From Bifidobacterium scaligerum (lineage in GTDB: Bacteria; Actinomycetota; Actinomycetes; Actinomycetales; Bifidobacteriaceae), in contig NZ_PGLQ01000004.1 of NCBI RefSeq assembly GCF_002802865.1, positions 62,001 to 126,000 on the forward strand: 64,000 bases of DNA, read 5' to 3'. Of the stretch, positions 20,270 to 28,934 are shown one piece after another; the stretch's first letter is position 1; every line of letters starts with the position of its first letter. Below the pieces are notes generated by a model. It ran no database searches. It saw only the letters and a program-made list of their open reading frames with translations, and had not been told where the DNA came from. The position numbers and the translations under genes are program-made.

Positions 20270-21550
20270 ATGCCGTCATCATCAGCGAAAACCCTAGGCT
20301 TTACCCCTGCCAACGAACCTCAAGATAATGACAAATTCATGAATGGCAGCATTATTCTGATTATGGCGGCCGCGTTCTTTTACATGTCCGCTACGATGAT
20401 GGGCACTACGCTCATCGTCGGCTACTCGCACACCTTGGGAGCGAGCGGAGAGTTCGCCGGCATCATCGCCGGCACCATGAACATCGTTTCCCTGTTTTGC
20501 CGGCCTTGGGCGGGCCGTCTCAGCGACCGCATACCGATGAAACGATTCTCCACCATCGCCGTCCTGTTGATGATTGCCGCCAATGCCGGTTATATGGTAT
20601 CCCCTCATGCATCAACGCTGTTCGCAGCCCGAATCATCAATGGCATTGGATTTTCCGGCCTGTCCGTATGTCTCGCGGCTTGGATGTCTTCGCTTATTCC
20701 ACTGGCACACATCGGTAAGGCCATGGGCTATTACGGTTTGGCCAATGCCCTGGCTATGGCGCTCGGACCAGCTGTCGGCATTCGCATATGTGCTTCCCTG
20801 GGTTATCGTGCCGCGTTCGCAGTGACCACGGCGGCGATGGCCGCGGCGCTCGTCATGGTTATGTTGGTTCGCCGGGGCGGTTCACCATCGACGCCACGAA
20901 CGCCCACCAAAGAATCCACGCCCATACTTATGTCAACACAGCAATCGCAACATCCGACCTTCCGCGATCGCATAGAGCAGGTGATTTCCATACGCGTGAT
21001 TCCCGTGGCGGCGGTATTCATGCTGTTCGCCATCCCCTACTGCGCCACGCAGTCCTATATCGTCACGTATACGCAAGCTCGCCATCTGCCCGTCAACGTC
21101 AGCCTGTTCTTCCCGCTCTATGCCGTGGCATTGCTGATTCTGCGCATAGCGATGCGCAACATGTTCGACCGTCGCTCATTCCGATGGTTCCTATGGTTCT
21201 GCGCCGCATGCATGATTGTTGCGCTTAGTGCGCTGGCCGTACTCAACGACAACGGCGTATTACTGATCGCCTCGATTTTCATGGCCGCATCGTACGGCAT
21301 CATGAGTTCGGTCAGTCAATCCTCCGCCGTGCGCCTGGCAGGTACCGGCCATGGAGGCCGCGGCAACGCCACGTACTACATAGGTCTCGATCTGGGTATG
21401 GCGTTGGGGCCGATTATCGGCGGAGCACTCTACGCCAATGTTGATTTGGCGTGGTTCTATCCGATTTTGATGCTCACCATGCCCATCGCCATCGGTATCT
21501 ATCTGATGACGGATCGCAATAGGGTAGATTCAAGCACCCGCCGTCCATAA
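20270..21550 (+). CDS. MFS transporter
   Basis: This 426-residue membrane transporter starts at 20270, where AAGGAG lies ten bases upstream; a long upstream open frame is antisense to the LysR gene and was discarded. It has about 12 membrane spans. The loop 2-3 motif is AGRLSDRIPMKR. The C-terminal half contains GRGNATYYIGLDLGMALGPIIGGALY. A polar central loop lies near residues 205-230. It resembles staphyloferrin/arabinose-type drug and metabolite exporters. The divergent LysR suggests inducible export of a small aromatic or drug-like compound. Confidence 0.83.
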   Translation: MPSSSAKTLGFTPANEPQDNDKFMNGSIILIMAAAFFYMSATMMGTTLIVGYSHTLGASGEFAGIIAGTMNIVSLFCRPWAGRLSDRIPMKRFSTIAVLLMIAANAGYMVSPHASTLFAARIINGIGFSGLSVCLAAWMSSLIPLAHIGKAMGYYGLANALAMALGPAVGIRICASLGYRAAFAVTTAAMAAALVMVMLVRRGGSPSTPRTPTKESTPILMSTQQSQHPTFRDRIEQVISIRVIPVAAVFMLFAIPYCATQSYIVTYTQARHLPVNVSLFFPLYAVALLILRIAMRNMFDRRSFRWFLWFCAACMIVALSALAVLNDNGVLLIASIFMAASYGIMSSVSQSSAVRLAGTGHGGRGNATYYIGLDLGMALGPIIGGALYANVDLAWFYPILMLTMPIAIGIYLMTDRNRVDSSTRRP

Positions 21551-21669
21551 GACCGCCTCCGATACTCCAGCACATCGCCGTCCAACAATCGAACATGTCC
21601 TGCTTGCTTTTCGACCCCTGCCACTACTATCCAGTCCCGGCTATCGGAAAAGAGAGGAAGGAAGTTCTT

Positions 21670-21732
21670 ATGGCCGCCATTACTATCGCAACTATCACCA
21701 CCCTTGCCGCAGCTGCCCTGTGCCGCCTGTGA
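21670..21732 (+). CDS. Possible 20-residue leader or small peptide
   Basis: A 20-codon frame, MAAITIATITTLAAAALCRL, begins 7 bases after the strong purine run GAGAGGAAGGAAG. A small hairpin and a 17-bp-stem terminator follow its stop codon within 25 bases. The peptide is hydrophobic with repeated Ile/Thr/Ala codons. This arrangement resembles an attenuator leader peptide or a small membrane peptide with its own transcript. No homologue is recognised. The next gene downstream starts 244 bases after the terminator, so attenuation of that gene is only a guess. Confidence 0.4.
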   Translation: MAAITIATITTLAAAALCRL

Positions 21733-21756
21733 GGTCAAGAGCAAGAGTTCTTGCAT

Positions 21757-21808
21757 AGGTCGCTGTGTGATGTACTGAGTTTTCAGCACATCACACAGCG
21801 ACCTTTTT
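21757..21808 (+). terminator. Strong terminator after small ORF
   Basis: A perfect 17-bp stem (21757-21773 with 21788-21804) continues after one mismatch with CTGA/TCAG, and runs into TTTTTCT. It lies 206 bases after the MFS stop and 24 bases after the small ORF stop. Confidence 0.9.
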
Positions 21809-21900
21809 CTATAATAAATCAGTAAAACCGTGGCATCGCATCACGCCCATTGCCGACGGATTCACGCACGATACATAATCGCAATGGAATAATCGTTATA

Positions 21901-21917
21901 GCAATGGGAACCATTGC
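21901..21917. promoter_or_regulatory. Operator-like palindrome before acetyltransferase
   Basis: GCAATGGGAACCATTGC is a perfect 7+3+7 palindrome about 135 bases before the acetyltransferase start. The binding protein is unknown. Confidence 0.4.
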
Positions 21918-22052
21918 ACTGCAATCACCCGCCGTCCCAAGCGTTGCGCGCGCTTCAGGAAACTACGATGACAGTAGGCCGTGAACCAAGCGGGGCAAGG
22001 CAATGCCATGCCGTGCTTCAGCGGTGGACCGATTCCAAGCAAAGGAGCATTT

Positions 22053-22709
22053 ATGACTGTGAATACGTACGATGTCACCGCCGACCTCACCCCGGAAGGA
22101 CTGGCGGAATGGAAGCGCATGGTTGCCGGCGAGGTCTATGAGGACTCACATCCGGAAATCGAACGCAAGCGCGTAGAGGCCAAGAAGCTGTTCCGCGCCT
22201 ACAACCAGCTTGATTACGATCAGGAGGCCGAACGCCGGGCCATCATGGAGCAGTTGTTCGCCGCGGTCGGCGAGGACGTGTTCATCGAACCGAACTTCCG
22301 CTGTGAGATGGGCCGCAACATCACCATCGGTTCGCACGCCTATATCAACTTCGACTGTGTGATGCTCGACAACGCGCCCATCACCTTGGGTGATTACGTG
22401 TGGATCGCGCCGATGGTGGGCCTGTTCGCCACCAACCATGCGCTCGATTTCGAGGAGCGAAAAAACGGTGCCTGCCAGGCCAAGCCGATCGTCATCGAGG
22501 ACGGCGTGTGGCTCGGAGGCCACGTGACGGTGCTCGGCGGCGTGACCATCGGCCGAGGTTCGGTGATCGGCGCGGGTTCCGTGGTCACGCACGACATTCC
22601 GGCCGGCGTGGTCGCGGTCGGCAACCCGGCCCGTGTGCTGCGCCCGATCACCGAGGCGGACAAGACCGGTTTCTGCGAGCGCATCGCCGCCCGCAACGCC
22701 GCACGCTGA
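22053..22709 (+). CDS. Maltose/galactoside O-acetyltransferase family protein
   Basis: This 218-residue hexapeptide-repeat acetyltransferase uses acetyl-CoA to acetylate a sugar or similar hydroxyl compound. An N-terminal maltose-acetyltransferase helical domain (WKRMVAGEVYEDSHPEIERKR) precedes a left-handed beta-helix with V/I-G-x-x repeats. The catalytic histidine is in ATNHALDF. The acetyl-CoA-binding tail is GAGSVVTHDIPAGVVAVGNPARVLR. AAAGGAG supports the 22053 start. Its relative at 30175-30783 shares the fold but not close sequence. The sugar acceptor is not known. Confidence 0.88.
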   Translation: MTVNTYDVTADLTPEGLAEWKRMVAGEVYEDSHPEIERKRVEAKKLFRAYNQLDYDQEAERRAIMEQLFAAVGEDVFIEPNFRCEMGRNITIGSHAYINFDCVMLDNAPITLGDYVWIAPMVGLFATNHALDFEERKNGACQAKPIVIEDGVWLGGHVTVLGGVTIGRGSVIGAGSVVTHDIPAGVVAVGNPARVLRPITEADKTGFCERIAARNAAR

Positions 22710-22761
22710 GCACTCGCGAGCACCCCTCCCTCGTCCGTGCCCCATACTCCGTCTCCCGAAT

Positions 22762-22813
22762 CTGAGACGGGTTGGCTCGATTATGTCACCACGATCTAGC
22801 CAACCCGTCTCAG
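22762..22813. terminator. Bidirectional terminator between convergent genes
   Basis: A perfect 16-bp stem pairs 22762-22777 with 22798-22813 around a 20-base loop. It lies between the convergent acetyltransferase and DUF1349 genes. The T-tracts are short, GTTT on the plus strand. Confidence 0.75.
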
Positions 22814-22853
22814 GTTTACTGACGCATACCCAGATCAGCGCTTCCCACAGGCT

Positions 22854-23411
22854 TCACCGTCCAGCACGCGGATCCTTCAGCCCCTCACGCACGATGGTGA
22901 AATCGGTGAAGTATCGCTTGCCGCCTTCACCGGTAGGCGACTGCGCCTCGAACCCCACTTGGAGCATCTTGGCGAATGGCATGCGCGCCAGACGAGACAT
23001 GTAGTAGAAGTCGCCGTCATACGAGTAGTGAATGGAGAATACGTCGCCGGTACGGGCCAGCTGGAGCCAGATGGAGTCGCCCGGGATGGTCACGCCATAC
23101 CCGTCATCGGAATGATCGTTGGTCATCACCGTGACCACCGACTTGAATCCGTAGTCGCCTTGTTCGAAGCAGGCCTTCACCCAATGGGTATCATCCTGGA
23201 AGGCGAACAGGCCGGCACCGTCGAACTGACTTTTGTGTTCCAACCGCACTTTGGCGCGACAGGTGAAATCACCCTCGATCGTCGTATACGCAAACGCGGC
23301 GTCCGCCTTGACCTCCCCGCTGACCGGATTGGCGAAGTAGTCCTTGCCCGGCTCCGCTTCCATGATCAGCACGTTGTCTTTGATTTCGAAGGCGCAGTTT
23401 CCTTGCAGCAT
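22854..23411 (-). CDS. DUF1349 domain protein (concanavalin A-like fold)
   Basis: This 185-residue cytoplasmic protein of the DUF1349 family folds as a concanavalin A-like beta sandwich. The family pattern is visible in AFAYTTIEGDFTCRAKVRLE, QFDGAGLFAFQDDTHWVKACFEQGD and the tail RMLQVGFEAQSPTGEGGKRYFTDFTI-type segment. Some members are annotated as regulators of enolase or glycan-related, but no function is established. CAAAGGAGA precedes the ATG. It is divergent from an AraC-family gene that may control it, as often happens with carbohydrate genes. Confidence 0.75.
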   Translation of the reverse strand: MLQGNCAFEIKDNVLIMEAEPGKDYFANPVSGEVKADAAFAYTTIEGDFTCRAKVRLEHKSQFDGAGLFAFQDDTHWVKACFEQGDYGFKSVVTVMTNDHSDDGYGVTIPGDSIWLQLARTGDVFSIHYSYDGDFYYMSRLARMPFAKMLQVGFEAQSPTGEGGKRYFTDFTIVREGLKDPRAGR

Positions 23412-23634
23412 GATTATCTCCTTTGGTTGTCTCGCCCGCAGCCCTCTGTCGGGATGCAGGCGCTATATAAGTACGGGGATATGTTTACGGACATGGCATT
23501 TCTGAACCATGTGCACTATGAGATTAATTCCAGATTTAATATGCCATCACCAAAATAACGGCCAGTTTTCGCTATTATTGAATCAGAAGATGCAACTATA
23601 TTTCCATCACTGTTGCAAAGGCAAGGAGTCAACC

Positions 23635-24627
23635 ATGCCAGCCGAACCCGCCCCATCACGCCCTCCACATGTCCTGTCGCTCGCCGCGAAAGATGCTGCC
23701 AATACCCTGAACAAGGCCGTCCCCGTCAACGACGATTATTTGGAGGACATCCGTTATGACGACCCGTCCATACCGATTCATTTCTGTGTGGATTACTTCG
23801 ATACACTCATCGGCCATGAGATCAACATCCACTGGCACACGGATTTCGAATTCGCCTTCATGCTGAAAGGCGCATGCGATTATCACCTGCATGGCACCTC
23901 GAATACAATTCGACTGCAACAGGGCGATGGCATCTTCGTGAATTCGAAAATGCTGCATTCGGCGGATCATCCCACACCGGGTGCCGTGATGAGCTGCTTG
24001 ACCGTCTCCCCGCTGTTCTTCTCGGGACAACCGGCCGGCACCATCTATCTCGACCATGTGCTGCCAGTGTCCAGCAAGCCGTTCGCGGGGCTGAGACTCA
24101 CCACCGAACGGGATGCCGTCATGCTGAGGGAGATTCGAGCGCTCACTGCGGTCGGCCGGCATGATCCCATGCGAGCATTGGACTACATGACGCACATGGC
24201 CACGTTGTGGAAGGAATTGCTCTGGACACTGTCCACAAGGGACATCCCGGAAGCGCCGAGTGTCGAGCAGCGCCGCGAACAGCGTATGCGAGTCATGCTC
24301 GTGTTCATCCAGCAGCATTATGGCGAGCCGATCGATTTGAACGATATCGCGGCGAGCGCTTCGGTCAGCAGGACGGAATGCTACCGTCTCTTCAAAACCC
24401 ATACCGGCAGCAGCCCCGTGGACTATCTGCTGTCGTACCGGCTGAGGCAGGCGACCGCAAAGCTTGTCTCCGACGACGACAGCATCACCCATGTCGCCCG
24501 CATCTGCGGCTTCGCCAACGCCAGCTATTTCGGCAAACGATTCCGCGAGCACTTCGCGCTCTCTCCCGGTATATACCGCAAGCAATACGGCGACCGTGAT
24601 TCGTCAGATTCGTCAGCTGTGAGATGA
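23635..24627 (+). CDS. AraC-family transcriptional regulator
   Basis: This 330-residue regulator has an N-terminal cupin-like sensing domain (HWHTDFEFAFMLKGACDYHLHG near residues 70-95) and a C-terminal double helix-turn-helix. The first helix is IDLNDIAASASVSRTECYRLFKTHTGSSP. The second is ITHVARICGFANASYFGKRFREHFALSPGIYRKQYG, a textbook AraC end. AAGGAG supports the 23635 start; a longer frame from 23509 is unlikely. It may respond to a sugar and act on the divergent DUF1349 gene. Direct repeats AGATTAAT and AGATTTAAT lie at 23521 and 23532. Confidence 0.9.
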   Translation: MPAEPAPSRPPHVLSLAAKDAANTLNKAVPVNDDYLEDIRYDDPSIPIHFCVDYFDTLIGHEINIHWHTDFEFAFMLKGACDYHLHGTSNTIRLQQGDGIFVNSKMLHSADHPTPGAVMSCLTVSPLFFSGQPAGTIYLDHVLPVSSKPFAGLRLTTERDAVMLREIRALTAVGRHDPMRALDYMTHMATLWKELLWTLSTRDIPEAPSVEQRREQRMRVMLVFIQQHYGEPIDLNDIAASASVSRTECYRLFKTHTGSSPVDYLLSYRLRQATAKLVSDDDSITHVARICGFANASYFGKRFREHFALSPGIYRKQYGDRDSSDSSAVR

Positions 24628-24667
24628 ATCCGACACACCATGCGCCGGTTGCTCCACCGTTACGCAT

Positions 24668-24686
24668 ATAGTTCATTTTGAGATAT
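24668..24686. promoter_or_regulatory. Candidate PadR operator before oxidoreductase
   Basis: ATAGTTCATTTTGAGATAT matches the PadR-flanking site at 41199-41217 (read on the minus strand) at 15 of 19 positions, including the full TGAGATAT half. It lies 58 bases before the oxidoreductase start. Confidence 0.45.
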
Positions 24687-24743
24687 ATCGGCTTGCGATA
24701 TTACTGAGCGAGCCATAGGAATGTCATATCAAGGAGAAACAAC

Positions 24744-25265
24744 ATGAAGACTCTGGTGCTCGTATTCCACCCGTCCCTGAAGGGCCAGTCCCACGTCAAC
24801 GCCGCTCTGGCCGAAGCCGCCGAGGGCATGGAGAACGTAACCGTGCGCGACGAGTACGCGCTCTACCCGGACGGCAAGATCGACGTCAAGGCCGAGCAGG
24901 CCGCCGTCGAGGCCGCCGACCGTGTGGTGTTCCAGTTCCCGCTGTACTGGTTCTCCTCCCCGGCTCTGCTGAAGACCTGGGAAGATGACGTACTGGAGCA
25001 TGGCTGGGCGTACGGCTCCGAAGGCCACGCCTTCGAGGGCAAGGAGTTCGGCGTTGCCGTTTCCACCGGCTCCCCGGAGTCCAAGTACCAGCCGGAAGGC
25101 GACAACAAGTTCAAGATCGAGCAGGTGCTCGTGCCGTTCCAGGGCACTGCCAACCACATCAACGCCACCTGGATCAAGCCGTTCGTGACCTTCGGCTCCT
25201 TCGGCATCTCCGATGAGGCTCTGGCCGAATCCGTCAAGAATTACAAGGATTACCTGACCAAGTAA
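24744..25265 (+). CDS. NAD(P)H oxidoreductase, flavodoxin-like (KefF/MdaB type)
   Basis: This 173-residue flavoprotein of the NAD(P)H dehydrogenase (quinone) family reduces quinones or electrophiles by two electrons. The start MKTLVLVFHPS is the family FAD/FMN loop. FQFPLYWFSSPALLKTWEDDVL is the diagnostic central motif. GSEGHAFEGKEFGVAVSTG follows. AAGGAGA precedes the ATG. Its paralogue at 29347-29877 shares most landmark residues. A PadR-type operator copy upstream suggests induction by phenolic or oxidative compounds. A terminator follows. Confidence 0.9.
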   Translation: MKTLVLVFHPSLKGQSHVNAALAEAAEGMENVTVRDEYALYPDGKIDVKAEQAAVEAADRVVFQFPLYWFSSPALLKTWEDDVLEHGWAYGSEGHAFEGKEFGVAVSTGSPESKYQPEGDNKFKIEQVLVPFQGTANHINATWIKPFVTFGSFGISDEALAESVKNYKDYLTK

Positions 25266-25287
25266 CCCGAGGGTTCCTTAATCGCCC

Positions 25288-25319
25288 ACGGCTCCTTCCA
25301 CCATGAAGGAGCCGTTTTT
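25288..25319 (+). terminator. Terminator after the oxidoreductase gene
   Basis: An 11-bp perfect stem (ACGGCTCCTTC at 25288-25298 with 25305-25315) has a six-base loop and a TTTTT run. Confidence 0.92.
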
Positions 25320-25381
25320 CATATCCGGTTCAGGTTCACCCCACATGAACCAATTCACACACAGCGTTTATTCCATCGAAA

Positions 25382-26314
25382 TCAGCACATCGGCAGTACC
25401 AGATCGACGCCTTCAAGATACGGGCGGCACATTTCGGCGCAATACTGCCAAATGCGATGCTCACCTTCTTTAGATATCCATTTCGGATGGATGCGCTTGC
25501 GCCGCATATTGCCCCAGAATTCACCGCTCACTCCTTCGACGTCCGGGGAAGAGGCCAACACCACACTGGTTCGCGCGCCATGCCGTGCGGTGCGGACGAA
25601 CGGGAGCCAGAGCACAATCAGCGGCAGCATCCAAGGCGTTTTGCGCAACGATTCGCGCTGCAACGAGGTCGCAGCCGATCCGGGTTCCACGGTATTCACC
25701 GTGACGTTGCGCACACCAGCCGCCTTGAGCCGCGCATCGAATTGTCGCATAAGCCACCAGACATACAGCTTCGAAAGACCATAGGCGCGCATCATTGAGT
25801 AATGGCGTTCCAATTCGACGTCGTCAAGTATCGGCTGGCCGCCCTGACGATAGGATTCACTGGCCACGGTGACGATGCGAGCGGATTCACTGCGTTCCAG
25901 CATCGGCAGCAACAGGTTGGTCAGCAGGAACGGCGCAAGCGTATTGATGGCGAACGTTTTCTCATGACCTTCTGCCGTGACTTCTCGCTCGGAGCCGAAT
26001 TGACCGCCGGCATTATTGACGAGCACGTCGAGTCGCTCATAGGTGGCAGTGATTTCCTTTGCGAATCGTACGACTTCGCTCATCAGCGACAGGTCGGCCA
26101 CATGGGCGTACACGTTGCGGTTTCCGGTGCGCTGTTCGACCCAGTCTCGCGACTCCTGCGTCTTCTTTGGATTACGACCGTGCATGATGACCGTATGCCC
26201 TTGAGCTGCGAGCGCCAACGCCGTCTGTTTGCCGATGCCGCTGGATGCGCCGGTCACCAGAATGACCTTGCCCGCAGATGGCGATGATGCATTGATGGAT
26301 TGCCTCGTGTTCAT
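25382..26314 (-). CDS. Short-chain dehydrogenase, retinol dehydrogenase-like
   Basis: This 310-residue NADP-dependent SDR has the cofactor motif VTGASSGIGKQ, an NNAGG segment, a serine in VTVASESYRQ and the catalytic YGLSK. The downstream NTVEPGSAATSL matches long-chain retinol dehydrogenase-like SDRs. The central helix at LLLPMLERSESARIV is normal. AAAGG precedes the ATG. It is divergent from a TetR gene with a palindrome between them, so it is probably repressed by that protein. The likely role is reduction of a hydrophobic aldehyde or ketone. Confidence 0.85.
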   Translation of the reverse strand: MNTRQSINASSPSAGKVILVTGASSGIGKQTALALAAQGHTVIMHGRNPKKTQESRDWVEQRTGNRNVYAHVADLSLMSEVVRFAKEITATYERLDVLVNNAGGQFGSEREVTAEGHEKTFAINTLAPFLLTNLLLPMLERSESARIVTVASESYRQGGQPILDDVELERHYSMMRAYGLSKLYVWWLMRQFDARLKAAGVRNVTVNTVEPGSAATSLQRESLRKTPWMLPLIVLWLPFVRTARHGARTSVVLASSPDVEGVSGEFWGNMRRKRIHPKWISKEGEHRIWQYCAEMCRPYLEGVDLVLPMC

Positions 26315-26338
26315 GGCCTTTGACTACACCTTCCGATT

Positions 26339-26362
26339 ATGATGTAACAAGTGTGACATCAT
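26339..26362. promoter_or_regulatory. Candidate TetR operator
   Basis: ATGATGT (26339-26345) and ACATCAT (26356-26362) form a 7+10+7 palindrome just upstream of the SDR gene, in the region shared with the divergent TetR gene. Confidence 0.5.
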
Positions 26363-26436
26363 TGACGATAACCACCGAGCCTTTGCGTCCGCAAGGCATT
26401 TCGGCACGGCGATGACAGAACGAAAGGAACTGTGAC

Positions 26437-27081
26437 ATGGCGGATGTGCCTCAGACCGAGACATCAGACCAGCAGCCCACGGACGGCGACGACACCAAAG
26501 CCCGCAGACTTGCCACCTTGCATCGCAATAATGAGGAATCGAACGCCTTCGTGCGCGCATGCATCGAAGGCGCGCTTATCCAACTGATGGAAACAAAGCC
26601 ATTCGAATCGATCACCGTCACCGACATCGCCAAACGAGCCGGCGTCTCCCGCAATGCCTACTACCGCAATTACGCTTCAAAAGAGGCGATTTTAGATGGG
26701 TTCCTCGCCGCGATCTTTGAGCGAATCAATCACAGTCTGATGCAATATGATCCCATGATGCAGACCCGCGAGGCCTGCCTGGCTATGCTTGCCGACGTAC
26801 ACAGCATCGCACCACAGTATCGGCTTATTCTTGAGGCCGGCCAAGGGAACCGTATTCGCGAGCGGATGCGCGCGAGCATGAATCGCAGCGCCGCCCGCCG
26901 CCAGATCGGCCCACGCTATGCCGCCTGTTATTGGGCGGGCGCACTGTGCGAAGTCATCGACCAGTGGGTGCTCAACGACATGGATGCGCCCGACGAGGTA
27001 CTGGCCGATATCATGACCGATCTCATGCTGCATGGCGTTGCCACCGCCGAACGCTACCATACCGGATGCCAAGCGGCCTGA
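26437..27081 (+). CDS. TetR-family transcriptional regulator
   Basis: This 214-residue regulator has an acidic 35-residue N-terminal tail. A TetR helix-turn-helix follows at about residues 40-90 (IQLMETKPFESITVTDIAKRAGVSRNAYYRNYASKEAIL), where the Y-Y-R-N-Y form of the recognition helix is characteristic. The helical C-terminal ligand domain is normal in size. AAAGGAA lies upstream. It is divergent from the SDR and convergent with the lactate dehydrogenase gene. Confidence 0.9.
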   Translation: MADVPQTETSDQQPTDGDDTKARRLATLHRNNEESNAFVRACIEGALIQLMETKPFESITVTDIAKRAGVSRNAYYRNYASKEAILDGFLAAIFERINHSLMQYDPMMQTREACLAMLADVHSIAPQYRLILEAGQGNRIRERMRASMNRSAARRQIGPRYAACYWAGALCEVIDQWVLNDMDAPDEVLADIMTDLMLHGVATAERYHTGCQAA

Positions 27082-27096
27082 CTGGCGAGTCTTACC

Positions 27097-28062
27097 TCAC
27101 AGTCGGTCGGTAATCAAAGCGCAATGCTCCCGCACTACAGCTGCGGAAGCATGGAATTTCGCCAATTCCTCACTGTTGAGATGAAGGTCGACGAAGTCTC
27201 CGACGCCACTGCCATCGAGCGCAACCGGGAGCGACAGGAATACATCCTGTTCCCCATACTCGTATTCGCCGCTGATCAATGTGGATACGGATACGACGCT
27301 GCGTTCATTCCATAAGATCGTTCGAATCAGCCCGGCAACGGTGGCGGCGATACCGTAGCTGGTTCCGCCACGCAATCCTTTGATGTCAAGGCCTCGTCTG
27401 CGGGTCTGCTCTTCAATGCCGGCAAGCGTGACACCCGGATATCGGTCGCGATTGTCCTCCAAATACTGCGCAAACGATTTGCCGATGAACGAAACCGTGG
27501 ACCATGGCACGAACTGTGAGTCACCGTGCTCGCCGATTACATACCCCGATACCAATCGCGGATCAAGATGTGTGGTTGTGCCGATAATCGCTTTCATACG
27601 CGAGGTATCGAGGGCAGCACCTGAACCGAACACCTGCGCACGCGGCAGACCGGTACGTCGCCACGCGAACCAGCTCAGCACATCGACCGGATTCGACACC
27701 ATGATCAAAATGCCGTCAAAACCCGAATCCGTGATGTGCTTCAGTATAGGGTCCACAATGTCGATGGCCGCATCGAGCTCCTGCATACGGGTCTCGCCCG
27801 GCTTCGGTTTCGGCCCGGCCGTGATGACCACCACATCAGCGCTGGCGCAATCATCCCAGTCACCCGGCCGAATAGTGATGAATCGGCCGAGGAATTCGGA
27901 GCCGTCGGCCAAATCCATAGCCAAGCCTTTTGCTTTATTCGGGTTATGGTTAATCAGCACCAGCTCATTGCATAGCCCCTGTTCCACAATGGCGCTGGCC
28001 ACTGCCGACCCCACGCTGCCGGTGCCCACAATCACCACCCGATTGTGATGCGAAGCAATCAC
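27097..28062 (-). CDS. L-lactate dehydrogenase family protein
   Basis: This 321-residue NAD-dependent dehydrogenase of the lactate/malate family has the cofactor motif VGTGSVGSA. The substrate-specificity loop is GPKPKPGETRM, with the catalytic pair D152/R155 in ALDTSRM and H179 in GEHGDSQF. Glutamine at the classical specificity position is replaced by proline and lysine (PKPKPGE), so it could prefer a hydroxy acid other than lactate. It uses a GTG start at 28062 with AAAGGAAAG five bases upstream. Bifidobacteria carry more than one ldh, and this copy looks the more divergent one. Confidence 0.8.
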   Translation of the reverse strand: MIASHHNRVVIVGTGSVGSAVASAIVEQGLCNELVLINHNPNKAKGLAMDLADGSEFLGRFITIRPGDWDDCASADVVVITAGPKPKPGETRMQELDAAIDIVDPILKHITDSGFDGILIMVSNPVDVLSWFAWRRTGLPRAQVFGSGAALDTSRMKAIIGTTTHLDPRLVSGYVIGEHGDSQFVPWSTVSFIGKSFAQYLEDNRDRYPGVTLAGIEEQTRRRGLDIKGLRGGTSYGIAATVAGLIRTILWNERSVVSVSTLISGEYEYGEQDVFLSLPVALDGSGVGDFVDLHLNSEELAKFHASAAVVREHCALITDRL

Positions 28063-28138
28063 AAGCTTTCCTTTCTTTGTGCGGGTCTTCGTGCGGTCTT
28101 TTCCACAACCCGCGCCTTCTGCCGAGACCTGCCTCGTA

Positions 28139-28924
28139 TCACCTCACCGCAGTGAAGAAAAATCGCGGGAACGGGAAGATGACGCTGCCGTCCGACTGGG
28201 TTGGGTAGGCCTCACAGACCTGCGCGAATATCTTGGCTTCGAAAATCGCGCGCGACTCATCATCCGGCAACGCTTGCAGATATGGGCGCAATCCCGTACC
28301 GCGATACCAATCCATAATCGCCTCATGCGAAGGCAGCGTATGCATATACGAGGTCTTCCACATGCGGAAATGCGCCGCATGTTTGCGCAACAGTTCCCAA
28401 TAATCAGGCGGTGTCAGATTATAGAACTCCCGCTGCTGCGGCAGTCGATCCACATATTCCGGCGAGTGCACGACCTCAGCGATAATGCGATGGATCGGTT
28501 CCTCGTAGTTCATCGGCGTCTGCACGGCGAGCATGCCGCCCTGTTTGAGTCTTGCCAACAGTTCCGGAATCAGCTGCACATGATTCGGCACCCATTGGAT
28601 GCAGGCGTTGGAGAACACCACGTCAAAATCGCCGGGCAGTGAGCCCAGCTCTTCCGGATTCGACACATCGCACAGCGCAAAGTCGATATCAGGGTGTGCT
28701 TTGCGCGCGGCTTCAATCATTTCCGGCGAATTATCGACACCAAGGATTTCCGCCTGCGGATACCGTTCGCGCAGCACGGCCGTGCTGTTGCCCGGACCAC
28801 AGCCGATGTCAAGCACACGCGTAACCGTACCGTCATCAGGCGGCAGCTGCATTGCCAAGTCACGCGAGGGCTGTGTGCGCTCGTCCTTGAAGCGAAGGTA
28901 CTGTTCGGAATCCCATACAACCAT
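28139..28924 (-). CDS. tam: Trans-aconitate 2-methyltransferase
   Basis: This 261-residue SAM-dependent methyltransferase most likely methylates trans-aconitate, a by-product that inhibits aconitase. The SAM motif is LDIGCGPGNSTAVL. FSNACIQWVPNHVQLIPELL and SHEAIMDWYRGTGLRPYL match E. coli Tam along the chain. The ATG at 28924 aligns with the E. coli start; a GTG at 28933 is also possible. No clear ribosome site is seen. It lies 10 bases after a possible 49-codon gene. Confidence 0.85.
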   Translation of the reverse strand: MVVWDSEQYLRFKDERTQPSRDLAMQLPPDDGTVTRVLDIGCGPGNSTAVLRERYPQAEILGVDNSPEMIEAARKAHPDIDFALCDVSNPEELGSLPGDFDVVFSNACIQWVPNHVQLIPELLARLKQGGMLAVQTPMNYEEPIHRIIAEVVHSPEYVDRLPQQREFYNLTPPDYWELLRKHAAHFRMWKTSYMHTLPSHEAIMDWYRGTGLRPYLQALPDDESRAIFEAKIFAQVCEAYPTQSDGSVIFPFPRFFFTAVR

Positions 28925-28934
28925 GCGGCTCACG

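Larger units (their letters stand above)
21551..22052 (+). other. 502-base intergenic region with small ORF, terminator and operator
   Basis: This gap holds a 20-codon reading frame (21670-21732), a 6-bp hairpin (21741-21754), a strong terminator (21757-21808) and a palindrome (21901-21917) before the acetyltransferase gene. The rest shows nothing recognisable. Confidence 0.6.
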
